Position numbers and translations under genes: made by a program. The notes under the pieces were generated by a model, which did no database searches, was not told the origin of the DNA, and saw only the letters and a list, made by a program, of their open reading frames with translations. Source: Stemphylium vesicarium (Eukaryota > Ascomycota > Dothideomycetes > Pleosporales > Pleosporaceae). Taken from it: a stretch of 64,000 nt of DNA. Positions within the stretch are counted from its first letter, which is position 1. The number at the start of each line of letters is the position of its first letter. Shown piece after piece: positions 23,838 to 34,505 of this stretch. Where the stretch lies: contig QXCR01000079.1 in assembly GCA_004380135.1 (NCBI GenBank), positions 62,001 to 126,000 of the forward strand. Reading direction: 5' to 3'.

Positions 23838-25027
23838 ATGCCAGCCATTTCAAGTCACGGCGACGTTCTCTTGCTCCGAGCACGAGAATGGCGCGATACC
23901 GTCGGCCAGTCGGGTATGACGCCTACTGCATTTAGCTTCTTGATTCCAGTCTTCGTCGTGGCGATTGCGGCGCCTTTGTAAGTGAAGTTGTTATCGGGCT
24001 TCGGACCTATGTCCTGTTCTCCAAGCGGACTTTCTTAATCCACATTGGACAAAAGGGTTGCGCAAGGGATGGAGCGGTCTTGGGGGTCTTTTGGATTGAG
24101 AGAATGGGGCTGATTGGATGCGTAGTCTATGTGTCTTCTGTATCCGGAAACGACGACAACCGGTCCCTGCGTCAACGCGCCCGCCACCAAAGATCAAGAA
24201 GCCTGCGCTGAGGCGAGCGGAAGCAAGGGAGAAGTTGAACGAGGTTACTGAGGTGTCGTCGCGGAGCAGCATTGGTGCTGAAGAAGATGAAGGGAAGCCC
24301 GCGGTAGAGACGCGGTCGGTGCTGGAGCGAGAGTGGTACGCCCAAACCCCAAGATCCCTATCACAGTGCTGTCAATGCTAACACATCGCTCAGCGCAATC
24401 TGTCTCTCAACCCTTCATGCACCTGCGCCTCCGGAGCCCGCAAAGCTCTCCCCAGATACACCCATCACCGACGCCGCCGCCCTTCCATCCACCCTGCCCC
24501 CTTCAACCGACCAACCCCAATCTACAGACCCCACAACCGCCGCCGCTCCTGTTGCCACTCAGCCACCCGAATCCGAAGCCATCCTCAAGCTCTCCATCTG
24601 CGGTCACGAGTTCCACGCCGAATGCCTCGTCTCCTGGTTCGTACTCCGCAAGATCAGCTGCCCCATCTGCCGCTCAATGTACATGAGCAAAGAAGCCATG
24701 GAGCAGCACGACGAAGAAGAGCGCATCGCACTCGGCGGCGCTCCGATAGTTCCCGTTGCGGACCTGGAGGCTCAGCGTGTTGCTCAGCCGCAAGGGCCAC
24801 CTGTTAGTAACTGGCGTTACTTCTTGCATGGGCGCAATGCGTTTAGGCGTGCGCATGAGGAGCGGGCTCAGGGTCAGGCTGGAGCGCAGCCGGAGGTTGA
24901 AATGCAGGATCGTTCTGCCGTGGGCGCGGAGCAGCCGCAGGCTGGTACGGAAGTGCCGGCAACGGTTGAGGTGCAGCAAGAGCCGCCTGCGCGATCGAGG
25001 ATGCAACGAATCTTTGCGAGAGGATGA
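23838..25027 (+). CDS. Membrane-anchored RING-H2 finger protein (probable E3 ubiquitin ligase)
   Basis: Three exons (23838..23977, 24126..24335, 24394..25027) with introns of 148 and 58 nt give 327 aa. A single transmembrane helix lies at about 30-50, split by the first intron and followed by a basic RKRR stop-transfer sequence. The RING-H2 finger begins at the second splice junction with CAIC. It continues with CGHEFHAEC and CPIC, so all eight zinc ligands are present in C3H2C3 order. Unusually, 65 residues rich in Pro, Thr and Ala separate the first and second ligand pairs, compared with 9-39 in the standard definition. The C-terminal half is Gln/Glu-rich and disordered. The layout resembles ATL-type membrane E3 ligases. 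The start is the first ATG in the open frame; an upstream exon cannot be excluded. Confidence 0.85.
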
Positions 25028-25507
25028 TGGATAAAACCATCACCAATCGAAAGATATGGCGTTACGATAAGAGGATGGTTTGGCTTGCATGATTTATGGC
25101 ATGTGGATTTCTCGGTTTGCATGGGCAGAATACTCTATGGCATCCAGCGTTGGTTTTTCTTTTCTTTTCTTTGCTTTACTTTTCAGTTGTCATTCAACAT
25201 GTTCGAGATACCCGGTTTAGACAACATCTTCATGCCCATTATTTATACATGAATAAAACAAGTACCAGAATTGGAACCAATGGTATAAATCATTCAGTGA
25301 CGTATATGCTTGCCAGTCTGCATGCCTAATCATATAGACAATCAACTCAAATCTCCACGGAGCGAAATGAGTTGAGTCACGAGGAAATCATTGCGAAGTG
25401 ATATCTAGAAGTCAACAATCGTAAAATATCTAAATTCTTGGGTATAAAGAAGAAATACACATCCATGGCAACAGCAACCTTGATCTCCGCCTTTCTTCCC
25501 TTCTCGT
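25028..25507. other. Convergent 3' region
   Basis: 480 bp between the stop codons of the RING gene (+) and the DDHD gene (-). It is AT-rich with pyrimidine runs, as expected for two facing 3' UTRs. No gene is seen. Confidence 0.6.
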
Positions 25508-28500
25508 TTACTCCTTTGGTTTAAACACGCGATGTCTAGCCAAAAGCTGCGAAATCATAAAATGTGATACATCCTCATCAGCCCAATACGTCATATGACT
25601 AGCGATACTAGCCAGAAGGGAGATATCAAAAGCCTAAAAACCAAAACGTTAGCCACAGATAAGAAATGAATGATAGACAGCAGGTTTACTTACACCTTCC
25701 TGAATACTATAATCAACCCTCCCATTCGCATTCAGACTCCTCACCTTCATCTCCTCCTTCTTAAGCTTGCGGCTGCGCTCCTCGAGTTCCTGCCATTCGA
25801 GATCCTTTTCCACGTCGCGGTCGCCGTCTTCGCTTTGCTGGCTCTTGCGGCGGCGCTGGAAGCCGGCGAAGAGGGTTTCGATGTCGGATTCGATGAGCGT
25901 GGGTGGGTGCTCGCCGTCTTCGCCTTCGGCAATGGTTTCTTGGCCGAGGCGCCGCCGCCGCTCTTCGCTGATGAAGGCGCTGGTGGGCTCGTTGAGGCCG
26001 GGGACAAGGCTGTTAGAGTTGTTGGTGACGTTCAGTGGGCGCGATGTGCGTTGGCCGCCTTGGGTGCCGCCGGCCATGTCGCTGCCGGATATGCCTAGGC
26101 TGCGGTTGAGCAGGCCGCTTGCGATACCTGTGGGATTCTTATTAGTATTGTGTGTTGTATAGACGGAGGTAATCGACCTCGAACGCCAATTATTACGATT
26201 GCGACGGTGTAACTTACCTGAGCCTAAAGAAGTCCAGAAATCCGTCACGCCTTGTCCAACTCGCTGGCCAATGCCAGTGAAGCCTTGAGAGGCTGGTGCA
26301 CCAAAGATACCTTTTTTGGTGTAAGGCAAAGGCTGTGCTTTCAGAGCTGACATAGCAGGTGATATGAGGGGCTCGAGACGATAACTGATAGGGTCGGTTG
26401 GGTGAAAGATGTTGAAAACCTGTTTGCAGAGTGGAGACGAAGTCGTAATGTCGAAAGCATGGTCGTCACCAGCTTGTGAGAAGGGGTCATCGATTGAAGT
26501 TCCAGGCGTCTTTGGTGGCACAAAGGTAGCTGATGGAGCTTGAGGTCTTCCAATGATGGTTCGACCCTTGAGCATCTGGAAAAGACCTATGGGCGACCCA
26601 AGCGCGTAGAAGTCTTCCACTTCAAAGTCCAGTTTTAGGCCTTCTTCGGTTGATCGCCTTTGCTTGCTTGACTGTGAGCTTGCCTTCGCCTTTGGATCTT
26701 TCTGCATGCATAGTACATCGAACATGATAGCTGAGCCAAGTGAATGGCCTACCAAACTGACTTTGCCCTTGAAGGAAGGATTTCGCTCCTTGAAAAGACG
26801 GTATGTGCGGTTCAGCTCGTTTACAACAATCCTTGAGATGTGGCCTTTGTATGCTGGACTTTGATACAGCAAAATGTCCAACGCCAGGTCGGTAAGAAAG
26901 TTGCGCACGGCCGGTACACCTTCGACGGTAATGTCTTCAAGATTTGGATAGTCCTCGTCTTCGTGGTCAAGGTCGCCCAGATCATGCTCCTTTCGATTAT
27001 GCTTCAGACTTTGTTTTGGGAAGTCTAATAGATGCCGCCAGATGATGGGGATGACCTGGATGCGGTTGTTTTTCGATTCTGTTTCTGTTTCCGCGTTGAG
27101 AGCCTGTAAGTCTGGCGAGGCTGCGTACACCGACTTGAGCGACTTGCGCATGGTGTTTACGTCGTGAATGAAGTTGATGGATTCCATGCGCATTCCAAGC
27201 CGTTGTCCAATACCATGGGTGACGAGAAGGAGGTGCTCGATTTCACGACCCTGGTCACTATCATTCTGGGCCTTGTAGTCTTCACGCATCTCCTTCTCTT
27301 CACGCTTTCGCATCTCTTCTTCCTGTTGTTGCTCATATTCGGGTTTTGAGGATGTCATTAGTGAGGAGACCTGCCTTTCTAGGTTGCGCCTGCGCGTCTG
27401 GGAGGGTGACATGCTTCGCTCATTTTCGGATGCTTCGCCGTCGGTATTGGCATCCGAATCGGACTGTTTTCCGTGGTCTGAACCATATGCCATGGATGGA
27501 GTCGCAGGCCGCTCGTTCGGTTTTGCTGTCTGACCTTTCGCCGGGGTTGGCTGCTTCTTCTTTTCTTTGGGGTCGGTATAGCCACGGATGTACTTGTATC
27601 CAGCATAATGCGCGCCTCCGGCAAATCGCTGGTACAAGGTGCTGCCCATGCGCGACCACATGTCATCAGTCAACATCCATGCTGTTGTCTCATCTTGATA
27701 GGTGACTGTGGAGTTCAAGTGAGCGCCGAACAGCCGGTGCGTTCGTGGCAGATCTGCGGGTGCAGTCGAAGTGGTGCTTGCGTCTTCAGACTGTTTCGCC
27801 GCCTCTTTCTTCAAACTATCATAGGAAGATTTTGGCGTGACAGGATTCGAGGTGGAATCGCGATTCAGCCTGGCCAGCTCCTTCCGGTGGTCATCCCCAG
27901 CCAAAGGCCCCATTGACAGCGGTCTTGCGCGAGGCTGCGAGACTGTCCGCTTTTCTTCTGGCTTTCCAAATTTCCATGGCTTGACCTTCAGATAGCCTTC
28001 TTCGAGTTGCATAGCCAGACCCTCGTCAACAGCTTCCCCATCTGGGGTGAACCAGGTCCCTCGCTTGACGTCGTATACAGGGCCTAGCCAGTATGACGGC
28101 GCCAATTCGCGCGTCTCTATCTCGACATCGAACAGGTAGTCTTCGTTGACGGGGACTTTTGTGGTCTTGGGAGGAGTAGGGCTGGATTGCGTGGGCGTCG
28201 TGGGGCTCGCGATGCCTTTTCGAAGTTCGTCCGCATCGGCCTCGTCGGCTGTCTTTTGGAAGGCTGTCTCGATTGCACGAGAGTCGCTGGTACTGAAGGG
28301 AATCCATTTCTTAGGTTTAGGCAGCGCAGTATCGGGCGCCATGGCATGTTTCGAGAGCGGTTTCCGTTTGGGTGTCTGACTGAGTCAGTAATGGATGACG
28401 GATGCACTCGCAGGGCTTACGGCATAGTGTGGGAGAGGTATGAGCGGCCAAAGATGGCATTGGTCTACTTACGTCTATGGCATGGAACCACCTCACGGCC

Positions 28501-28766
28501 AGCGGAGGGCAGTCCTGAGGGTAGCGCTTTAGACTCAGCCTCTGCCTGCGGTCGATAACATGGTCGCCTCCCTGCTGCGGAGCCAGTCCTGTAGCTACGC
28601 GCTCTCTTTCTCTTTCTCTTTCTCTTTCTCTCTCCTGCTCCATCTTCTTTGTCTTTTCCGCGCTTCCTTCGGTCTTGGGCGTTGGCGGGGGCTTGGGTGT
28701 GCCGGCACGAGATGTCCAGGGCGACAGATTTGAGAGGAAGCCTTGCTTATTATCCGGAGCAGTCAT
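25508..28766 (-). CDS. DDHD-domain phospholipase (PA-PLA1 / yeast Ddl1 type)
   Basis: Four exons (28766..28473, 28375..26218, 26127..25694, 25633..25508) give 1003 aa from the first ATG. DDHD lipases hydrolyse acyl chains of phosphatidic acid and related phospholipids; yeast Ddl1 acts at mitochondria. An N-terminal WWE-like segment (about 165-230) contains SYWLGPVYDVKRGTW. The lipase core carries GHSLG at 641-645 with Ser643 as the nucleophile. The DDHD domain begins near NIFHPTDPISYRLEPL and ends in the last exon with SHMTYWADEDV. The second intron is 90 nt, in phase and free of stops, so retained transcripts would still be translated. The N-terminus holds an Arg-Glu repeat. An in-frame extension upstream of the ATG is listed separately. 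Confidence 0.92.
28602..28634. repeat. CTCTTT-type simple repeat in coding sequence
   Basis: A pyrimidine-rich tandem repeat of about 33 bp. On the minus strand it encodes alternating Glu-Arg in the N-terminal part of the DDHD lipase. Confidence 0.9.
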
Positions 28767-28916
28767 CCTATCGAACGGTGGTCTGCTGTCTCCAGCGGTG
28801 GAACGAAGCCTGTCGAGCCAGGACTTTACGCTGTATCTTGAAACTTGAAGCCGAGATACGGGCCTCAAGCGGGGTGGACGGGAAAGCGGGCGAAGAAGCA
28901 CACGTCGATACAGCGT
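28767..28916 (-). promoter_or_regulatory. Possible non-AUG N-terminal extension of the DDHD lipase (ACG start)
   Basis: The frame of the lipase stays open upstream of its first ATG. An ACG codon at 28916..28914 is preceded exactly by GCCACC, an ideal initiation context. Fifty codons lie between it and the ATG. They encode a sequence rich in Arg, Leu and Ser with no acidic residue in the first 30, as in mitochondrial presequences. No in-frame ATG was found in the frame followed upstream to about 28990. Yeast ALA1 uses ACG starts for its mitochondrial form, so the mechanism has precedent. A spliced upstream ATG exon is the alternative. Confidence 0.45.
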
Positions 28917-29187
28917 GGTGGCAGTAGAAGAAAAGAATGCGTCGAAGAATAGGACCGAAAGAAATACGTCAGGGCATGGCAGAGGTCAAAAAGGTGGGAT
29001 CGCATGTGTTCTCGGTGTCTTAGATGCGCATGTGCGTGCCTGCGTGGTGTGCCGCGACTTTCTCCCGGGACCCGTTACATCACTCGCGCCCCTGTCGCGC
29101 CCGACGCGCGGGGCAGCTTCAAGCTCCAACGCCGCCGTACTTCGTATCCATCATTTCCGACACTCCGACACCACTCTTCTCACCACC

Positions 29188-30403
29188 ATGGCCATCTGTA
29201 CCCTGGCCGATTTACAGGCGCGTTCCCAGAGGCCGTCTTCCATTCCTCGCCACTATCATCGCATCGCCGAGGCAGAGCGACGCGAGGAGCGCTTCTCTGT
29301 CGCCGACGCTGCCCAGCTGAAGCTTAAATTGCAGGCCCTCGACAAAGTCATGTTCTGCATGATGCTGCCAGAACACAGCCACGAACTTGACATGAATAAG
29401 ATTACCGAGGCAACTCGCTCACAATCTTCTCGCGGGACTGTCTATATTGCCGGATCGGAAGAGTTCTATCTGGTCGTGAAACCTGTCTCGCGCCCGGACC
29501 TCATCCCCGACGTATATGCTGAAGCGTGCAAGACGATGCTGCAAGGGACACCGTATGTGAACAGATACAACGTGTCGGATTTCAAAAAGGGCGTAGATCC
29601 AATCTTTTCCGAAATAAGATGTCTGCTGCCAGAGATCGATCGTGTGTGCGAGACTGATCTTGGAGGCGCAGTCGCTAGGCTTGAAGCACGAGGCAAGCTG
29701 AGGTTTCCGACTGGGGCGTTGCAGGTTTTCGCTAACATGTGTAACAGTCAAGGCATTCCACTTTCTCCGCCTTCCTGCTGAGCTGCGTCTACATGTATAT
29801 TCATATGTGTTACCTCACGAGCCTCACATCACGCTACCGCCTCAGGATCGTGACATCACACGCCCACGCCTGAATGTCATGCGCGTCAACAGGCAGGTGC
29901 ATGGCGAAGTTAGGAAATACTTCTACGAGCGCGTGACTTTGTCTATTCGAGTTACCTTTGACTCGGAAATGTTGACTTTATTCACATGCAGTAATACAAT
30001 GGCACTCGTATACCATGAATTGACTGACATAGATTCTGGCACTCTTGCCTTCATCAAGCAGCTATCGATCCAGATACGCGACTGGCAACGTCCTCCCCGC
30101 CTGCGCAAATGCTTCCCCATGGCCCTGCCCTCTATGGAACACCTGTTCCGCAGACTTGTTGGGCTTGAAAAACTTGTTATGACCTTCGACATCCCCAATC
30201 GCCCTCCGATCTCTGTATATCAAGAACAAACACATACCGAGATGGAGGATCGCCGTGTAGAGGATGTGAAAAGGTGGCTCATTGACCACATTCCAGCGTC
30301 GGTAAATGTGTCATGGCCACACGCAGATGCAGCTAGGTTCTATCGCAGTACCGCCCTAGAACAGCGACTATGGCAGGCTATACAAGACAGGACCGTGACA
30401 TGA
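29188..30403 (+). CDS. F-box-like (2EXR-type) fungal protein
   Basis: Two reading frames appear to be joined by an intron. Exon 1 starts at an ATG in a CACCACCATGG context and runs 29188..29643. The proposed intron is 29644..29752 (GTGTGC donor, GCTAAC branch site, CAAG acceptor). Exon 2 is 29753..30403. The product is 368 aa. Exon 2 opens with FHFLRLPAELRLHVYSYVLP, the F-box-like entry motif of many fungus-specific proteins, followed by NVMRVNRQVHGEVRKYFYE. Exon 1 has no recognised domain. The donor is weak, so two genes or a frameshift in one gene remain possible. The gene diverges from the DDHD lipase. Confidence 0.6.
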
Positions 30404-30715
30404 GCGGCTCTCCAAAGTTGGGTGAGTATTGAGAAGGGCAAAGATGTACACTGAAGGGAGAATTTTGTTTGAAAGTCGACTTGCATTGATCCATATTTTT
30501 CTGTGGATGTGATGGAGTGTACAGACGAGTGCTTCCAGACTACAAGTAAATCAGACTGTTCGCTTATGCGTTTGCTACTAGCGGTTGCGCTGATGCAGGG
30601 CCTACTTCCTCTTTCATCTACTGTCGCGTCAGGGTCTTTGTCTTCGTTTCTCATGACCCCGATTTCCGTCACCACAGGGGCAGGCGCCCCCAGCCACTCC
30701 ACCAAACCACTCATT

Positions 30716-31600
30716 ATGTCGACCCCGGAACTAGGCTCCACACCATCACCGCCGTTAACGGCGGATATGGCGAAGTCGCACAAACGGAGCGCGTCTGCAC
30801 CCGCCTTAGTGCCTGACGTAAACAACGGTGACAACAAAGACCCCGCTACCACTGCATCAGCCTTTCTCCGCCACGCCACCACACGAGTTGTCGAATACTT
30901 GCACCCCGCACCTTTGCGTCAGGAATACTACGATATTGCTAACGCATTAGCGAGGGGTCGATACGCTTATCATTTCATCTTCCTCAGCCTTCTCTTTGGC
31001 CTCGCCGAGTACGAGCAACCAGGCTGGTTTCCGCGACCAGAAGAACTGTCCGCTGCCGTCGTACGTCTACCCCCCTCGCTATTCATGAATGCAACATCTT
31101 ACTAATAGCACGTGTAGGTTGGTTTCCTGTGCGCAGGCTCCCTCATATTCCCCGTCTTCGCGCTACTTGAGTACCTGGAAACCCATACCTGGCCCTGGCA
31201 GGACGAGGGCTTTGTGTGGCCATGGGAAGCGCTGCTTTGGAGTGGAACCGTGTACATTGATGATACTTTTGGGGACAGTGTGGCCGCTTACCGCAACTCG
31301 TACATCGAATCCAGCCCTACCGTTAGAGGTAGTGAAAAAGAAGTTGTAGGAGTTGCGAATGAGGGAGATTCTACTACCATGGCGGTTGAAGATGCTTCTG
31401 CAACTACAAAGGACTCTTCGAAACGACCTGAAATGATCATACCACCGACTCCGTTCCTGCCGCGTGGACTTCGACCAGTTCATCTTCCACCGCCAGTGAT
31501 ACATCACTCTGGGCTACTGGGAGAGTCGCCAATGCTGAACAGGTTCAAGCAGTTCAGTGGAAATTCTAAGATGCAAAACAACAAGAAGGAAGAATACTAG
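30716..31600 (+). CDS. Unrecognised membrane protein
   Basis: Two exons (30716..31060, 31118..31600) joined by a 57-nt GTACGT...GTGTAG intron give 275 aa. Two hydrophobic stretches are visible, one around HFIFLSLLFGLAEYE before the intron and one around VGFLCAGSLIFPVFALLEYL just after it, so two membrane helices or a hairpin are likely. Before the first helix is a Ser/Pro/Ala-rich segment. The C-terminus is polar and basic. I do not recognise the family. The frame is open upstream of the chosen ATG to 30503 but that part lacks protein-like features. It converges on the galactonate dehydratase gene. Confidence 0.7.
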
Positions 31601-31819
31601 GGTGCCGTCCGATAGTGTTCGCTGGCCTTTCGGGAAACTGGGGATAATCCGAGGCAACGTGGTATGCATCAGTTTCCAAATGATGTGCCCTTTGGGGGAT
31701 GGAGAATAGCCGAGAATCGCCACGATGCGATATGGAAGTAGTTCTATAGGGTAGGAGCTCGAGTAGAGATGATATGACAAAAGCAAAAAAGATGCTTCAA
31801 TACCCTAGTATCATCCCAT

Positions 31820-33068
31820 TCACCATTCCCGTATCTCACCCCCAGGCCCAATGAATCCTGGACTAACCCACGCCTTAGCCCCCACACTCTCCCTCCTCAC
31901 CCACTCCTCATCAATCTCGATTCCCAGCCCCGGCCCCTTCATCAACTTGATAAACCCATCTTGCACATCCCAAACCTCGGGATTCTTCGTATAAGACGTA
32001 AGGTCCTGGCTACCCGCATTGTAATGAATTCCCAGACTCATCTCCTGAATTGCAAAGTTTGCAAGCGTGCAGTCAACCTGCACACAAGCCGCAAGCGCAA
32101 TAGGCCCAAGCGGACAGTGTGGCGCAATGGCTACATCGTAGGTTTCCGCCATGGCTGCTATGCGCTTCATCTCGGAGATGCCGCCTACGTGCGAGATGTC
32201 CGATTGCAGGATATCAACGCAGTTTGCTTCGAGAAAAGGGCGCACGTCCCAGCGCGAATGGAGGCGCTCGCCGAGTGCGATTGGGATACTGGTTTGAGCG
32301 TGTAGGGACGTTATGCCACCAATGTGCTCGGATAGGAGGGGCTCTTCGATGAAGAGGGGATGGTGCGGCTCCAGGGCTTTGGCGAGTTGTTTCGCCATGG
32401 GCTTGTGGATGCGGCCGTGGAAATCCATGCCAGCATCCATGCCGAGGTCTTTCACTGTTTGCAGCCTGGATACGGCGGATTGGAGGCTGGAGGGTGTGTC
32501 GAGCCAACCGATGTCCTCTGTGGCATTCATTTTGACGGCGTGGAAACCTTGGGCTTTTCTGGCGAGACTGTAAAGGTTAGTTCTATAGTTGTTGTTTCCA
32601 TCTCATGCTTGTGAATCTTACGCTTGATCCTTAATATCGCTCGGTCTGTCGCCGCCAATCCACGCATAAACTTTCAGCGTATCTCTTACCTTGCCGCCTA
32701 AGAGCTGGTAGATCGGTACGTTCAGTTTCCGCGCTTTGAGATCCCAGAGTGCGATGTCAATGCCTGCTAGTGCACTCATGAAGACGGGTCCGCCGCGGTA
32801 GAAACTTGTGCGCCAGCACATTTGCCAGATGTGTTCGATTTCACTCAAGTGGCGTTAGCTAGCTTCGATGGATGGGATTTTAGAGGTCTTACTCTGCTTC
32901 AAAGCCAACATAGCGTTCGGCCCAGGCGTCCAGACATCCTTCGACTGCTTGTGTGTGGCCTTCGAGAGAAGCCTCGCCCCAACCAAAGTTGCCATCCGTG
33001 TCGGTGATTTTTACGAAGAGCCAGCGGGGTGGTATTCTGAAATATTCGATTGTTGCGATTTTTCCCAT
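31820..33068 (-). CDS. D-galactonate dehydratase-like enolase-superfamily enzyme
   Basis: Three exons (33068..32893, 32843..32622, 32567..31820) with introns of 49 and 54 nt give 381 aa; E. coli DgoD has 382. The enzyme would dehydrate D-galactonate (or a close aldonate) to 2-keto-3-deoxygalactonate. Catalytic and metal positions match DgoD with a constant offset of two: Asp181 and His183 (MDFHGR), Glu207 (FIEEP), Glu233 (ALGER) and His283 (APHCPLGP). The FYRGGP segment, GGDRP and the closing Trp also match. It looks much closer to bacterial DgoD than to the fungal L-galactonate dehydratase LGD1/GaaB, which is longer. It diverges from the aldolase gene over 398 bp, which supports a shared pathway. 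Substrate specificity within the family is not certain. Confidence 0.88.
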
Positions 33069-33466
33069 GCTGTATGGCTTGGAAATGACTTTTGGTTCAG
33101 CGTTTCAGGTGATGTTGTGCATGAGTTCGTCTTGACATGATGTCGGTCATCGGTAATAACACGAGCATTCAGCCATCCCCAAAAGCCGATGTGCTCTTTC
33201 GTCCAATCATCACATCGCCGCTGCCAGGCCCCTTTCGTGGTAAGCCGAACGGCGGCGCGGGGTCGTCAGTGCCAGAGATGCTCCACCGCGGGGCACGTAG
33301 GTTCGGGAACTGGAGTAAAAGGGCCCGAGGTGTTACGAGACAGATACGCAATAAAACTCGCGACGCCCTCAGTCAACTTTACATTTGGCATTTGCATTTG
33401 TCGCAGTATTGTAAGAAGTCATCGACACCAAAGCGCAAGATCACACTCGCAACACGAACCATAATC
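33069..33466. promoter_or_regulatory. Bidirectional promoter with two CreA-type sites
   Basis: This divergent promoter separates the dehydratase (-) and aldolase (+) genes. Two GCGGGG hexamers at 33257-33262 and 33288-33293 match the SYGGRG consensus of the carbon repressor CreA/CRE1. GCCG-AA-CGGC at 33244-33253 is a perfect inverted repeat (CCG-N2-CGG), a possible Zn2Cys6 site. I saw no clear galacturonate-regulator (GaaR) motif. Co-regulation and glucose repression are inferred. Confidence 0.5.
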
Positions 33467-34505
33467 ATGACATCATCACCCCCAACCGGCGTCTTCGTCC
33501 CCGTGCCGACCTTCTTCAAACCTCAATCTGAGTGCAGTTCTCTCCAACCCGACGTGGACGTTCAGGCACAGATCGATCACTCTGTGTTTCTTGCTAAGAA
33601 TGGCGTGCGCGGGCTTGTTCTGCTCGGCTCAACCGGCGAGGCGATCCACATGTCGCGACAAGAGCGCATCGACCTTGTGTCAGGTGTGCGCAAAGGACTG
33701 GACAAGGCGGGCTTCAAGGACTACCCGATTATGGCGGGAACTTTGATCAATAGCGTGGACGAAACCCTGGAATGGCTCGAAGACTTCAAGAACGCTGGTG
33801 CGCAATGGGGACTCGTCCTTGCGCCGGGTTATTTCGGTGCGGCTGCAAGTCAAGAGGGTATTAGGGAGTGGTACACCATTGTCGCAGACAAGAGCTCACT
33901 TCCAGTATTGATGTAAGTCATGGCACCTAGACACTTGGGCGCATTGACTGACAACGCTCAGTTACAACTACCCAGGCGTAACAAACGGCGTTATGGTAAC
34001 GCCCGAGACCTACCGCGTCCTTGCGCAACACCCCAACATCGTCGGCTGCAAGATGTCACATGCCGTCGTATCGTGGCACAACCAAGTCTCGCTAGACCCA
34101 AAGATCGACCACAACAAGTTCCGCGTCTACTCTGGCCTCGGTCAACAATTAGGCCCCATTGTCATCTTCGACGCTGCGGGTGTCATTGACGGACTCGCAG
34201 CCATATATCCCAAGACTGTATGCTCGCTCATGAAGCTTGCGGAGACGCGACCGATTACAGACGAGAATCTCAAGAGGATGAAGGAGCTGCAGTATACTGT
34301 TAGTACAGCCGAGGAGTTCGTTGGCAAGTATGGTATCGTGGGCATCAAGGAAGCTGTGAAGAGAGTGACTGGCTTTGGAACAATGGAGGGTGGACGACTC
34401 CCGATTAAAGGCAAGTTGCCTGAGGGCGAGTGGGAAAAGTGGAGTGAGACTTGGGAGAGGATACAGAAGATGGAGGACTCGCTTAGTGGGAAGGACTTCA
34501 AGTAG
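33467..34505 (+). CDS. DapA-superfamily 2-keto-3-deoxy sugar acid aldolase
   Basis: Two exons (33467..33912, 33962..34505) with a 49-nt intron give 329 aa. The family uses a Schiff-base lysine in a TIM barrel. The protein shows the GSTGEA loop (about 49-54), the YNYPG motif with the catalytic Tyr just after the intron, and the Schiff-base Lys in IVGCKMSH. Related fungal enzymes include LGA1/GaaC, which split 2-keto-3-deoxy-L-galactonate to pyruvate and L-glyceraldehyde. 4-hydroxy-2-oxoglutarate aldolases also share this fold. Next to a D-galactonate dehydratase, the likely reaction is cleavage of 2-keto-3-deoxygalactonate to pyruvate and glyceraldehyde. True dihydrodipicolinate synthase is unlikely because fungi make lysine by another route. 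Confidence 0.88.

Noticed and set aside
33069..33466. Galacturonate regulator (GaaR-type CCNCCAA) site in the shared promoter
   Set aside because: The closest match found has a mismatch at a fixed position, so it is not listed as a site.
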